Shown here piece by piece: positions 4,321 through 5,411 of a stretch of DNA of 5,411 nucleotides; position 1 is the stretch's first letter; each line of letters starts with the position of its first letter. The position numbers and the translations under genes were made by a program. The notes below the pieces were generated by a model. The model was not told the origin of the DNA and ran no database searches. It saw nothing but the letters and a program-made list of their open reading frames with translations. This stretch comes from a bacterium. Lineage in GTDB: Bacteria; Babelota; Babeliae; Babelales; RVW-14. Where the stretch lies: contig JAHFBR010000084.1 of assembly GCA_023249955.1 (NCBI GenBank), forward strand, positions 1 to 5,411. The letters run 5' to 3'.

Positions 4321-5411
4321 TTAAACAGCAGAACTTGCCTCATCAAAAGAGCGCTTGCGCGTTTTGATGAACTCTTTCAAAAAGATTGGCCATGTTGTTG
4401 CCTGAGCAAACTCGGTTTTGCGATACGACCCATGAATTGAGTGGCGTGGAAAGTAGATTGATAGCCCCCCGGCACGTTGCAAATTTTTGCCGGCTACATT
4501 TGCAAAAACCATTCTTCTGAGCGTCGAGTAACAATCGATGGCAGCATTTTTTGCTTGGCGCCACGCCTCGGCTACTTTGACCTTTTCTGATGAGCTAAAA
4601 AATGATGGCCATTTTGCATCGTCATCATATTCTGATGCTTTCATAACAAAGTTTTGTGCAAAGTGTGCAAGGTCGACATAATCTTCATCTAAAAAAGTGG
4701 TAAGGGCATAGTGATTACGTACATCATATACCGCCTTGACCATGGCTTTGCTACCGTTCTTGAGGATGGTTATTAAGTTGTTGGCAAGGTCGCTTATATT
4801 TTTTTCTAAGTCTGCTGTGAATGCAAGATTGACTGCTGATTGTGTGTAATCGGCAAGAACGCCATTGTATTCAGTGTTGTAGCAGGCAACAATGTGTTGA
4901 GCAAAGGCTTCGGGTGTCATGGATGTTGTTGTTAATGTGTTTAAAACAAGATCATATCGATAGCCAGGTCCTGGTTCTATCTCCTCTGATCCTGTGATGA
5001 TATTGACCGAATTTTTAATTTGGGATGCAATTTCAACCATTGCCATGTGGCAGGCATCCATTGCAACAACATCAATTTTTTTACCACCCAAAAGATTGGT
5101 GCTAATTTTTACAAGACTGTTTTTGAGGTCTTCATTGGTCAGATACGTCTCTGCGACATCGTTAAATGCGATACCGCGCTTGCGCTTATTGAGCGTGTGT
5201 TCTAACTCAGTATACGTCTTGTTATTGTCGGTAAAGCGTCGATTGAGTTCCAGCATGCCGGTTTTGTGATTGAGTTCGAAAAGGTCATCGCGCCATTTCA
5301 TCAGCATGCGGCCCCAGATACTGGGGTCTTTGATGCCTGCGCCGTGGTTCCACAACACAAGGCAGTGTTGGCGTGCGGGAAAGCCGGTGATGCCCCACTG
5401 GGCAAATTCAA
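4321..5411 (-). CDS. Clostripain-family (C11) cysteine protease, N-terminus outside window
   Basis: The frame is open from the right edge (first complete codon 5409-5407) to TAA at 4323-4321, giving 362 visible residues. A GTG at 5358 is only the internal Val of VLWNHGAG, so the gene is N-terminally partial here. The visible part begins EFAQWGITGFPARQHCLVLWNHGAG, with the catalytic His at visible residue 22. The catalytic Cys is at visible residue 120 in VVAMDACHMAMVEIA and is followed by the family signature GSEEIEPGPGYRYDLVL. These are hallmarks of peptidase clan CD, family C11, enzymes that usually cut after Arg or Lys and are usually exported and self-processed. The presence of a signal peptide cannot be judged. 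The C-terminal half (LAHFAQNF, GLSIYFPRHS near the end) also matches the family's pattern. It is followed by a hairpin terminator and then the glycosylase gene on the same strand. The family call is firm; the substrate is unknown. Confidence 0.9.
   Translation of the reverse strand, partial: EFAQWGITGFPARQHCLVLWNHGAGIKDPSIWGRMLMKWRDDLFELNHKTGMLELNRRFTDNNKTYTELEHTLNKRKRGIAFNDVAETYLTNEDLKNSLVKISTNLLGGKKIDVVAMDACHMAMVEIASQIKNSVNIITGSEEIEPGPGYRYDLVLNTLTTTSMTPEAFAQHIVACYNTEYNGVLADYTQSAVNLAFTADLEKNISDLANNLITILKNGSKAMVKAVYDVRNHYALTTFLDEDYVDLAHFAQNFVMKASEYDDDAKWPSFFSSSEKVKVAEAWRQAKNAAIDCYSTLRRMVFANVAGKNLQRAGGLSIYFPRHSIHGSYRKTEFAQATTWPIFLKEFIKTRKRSFDEASSAV

Noticed and set aside
3886..4324. Plus-strand open frames opposite the glycosylase gene
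   Set aside because: They are antisense shadows of a well-supported family 4 uracil-DNA glycosylase.

Overview
The window looks like a piece of a bacterial chromosome with moderate base composition and closely packed genes. Several products carry Sec-type signal peptides, and two act on peptidoglycan stem peptides, which suggests a Gram-negative-type envelope. The mix (an SH3-NlpC/P60 endopeptidase, an exported D-Ala-D-Ala dipeptidase, a clostripain-type protease, a family 4 uracil-DNA glycosylase and tandem secreted proteins of unknown family) fits a host-associated lineage such as Dependentiae (TM6). That assignment is inference from gene content only; the window holds no phylogenetic marker.

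Layout. Positions 1-340 hold no convincing complete gene but contain four DnaA-box-like 9-mers in the same orientation at an exact 11-bp step (74-115). This is the strongest non-coding signal here and a candidate replication origin or DnaA-controlled site. A minus-strand gene may begin at the extreme left edge. From 340 a plus-strand operon runs: SH3b/NlpC-P60 peptidase (340-1422), D-Ala-D-Ala dipeptidase overlapping it by one base (1422-2057), then the start of a P-loop kinase/NTPase (2082 on) that is cut off just after its Walker A motif.

From the right edge the minus strand reads toward it: a clostripain-family (C11) protease whose N-terminus lies outside the window (5411-4321), a strong hairpin/terminator (4305-4261), a family 4 uracil-DNA glycosylase (4247-3540), and two tandem signal-peptide paralogs, A (3514-2816) and B (2819-2154), overlapping by 4 bp. 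The two transcription units converge near 2150.

The convergence point is a rearrangement scar. Between about 2131 and 2220 lies a fragment from the middle of a third paralog (C). Its left side abuts the truncated P-loop gene. Its right side is fused out of frame to paralog B, so B ends in an unrelated tail of about 21 residues in place of the C-terminus seen in A. At least two deletions or recombinations are needed to explain this.

Functionally, the plus-strand pair would trim peptidoglycan peptides outside the cytoplasm (gamma-D-Glu-diamino acid bond and D-Ala-D-Ala). The minus-strand block joins uracil repair with secreted proteins of unknown role. No clear new defence or mobile system is visible. 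The most notable items are the DnaA-box cluster and the recombining secreted-protein array.
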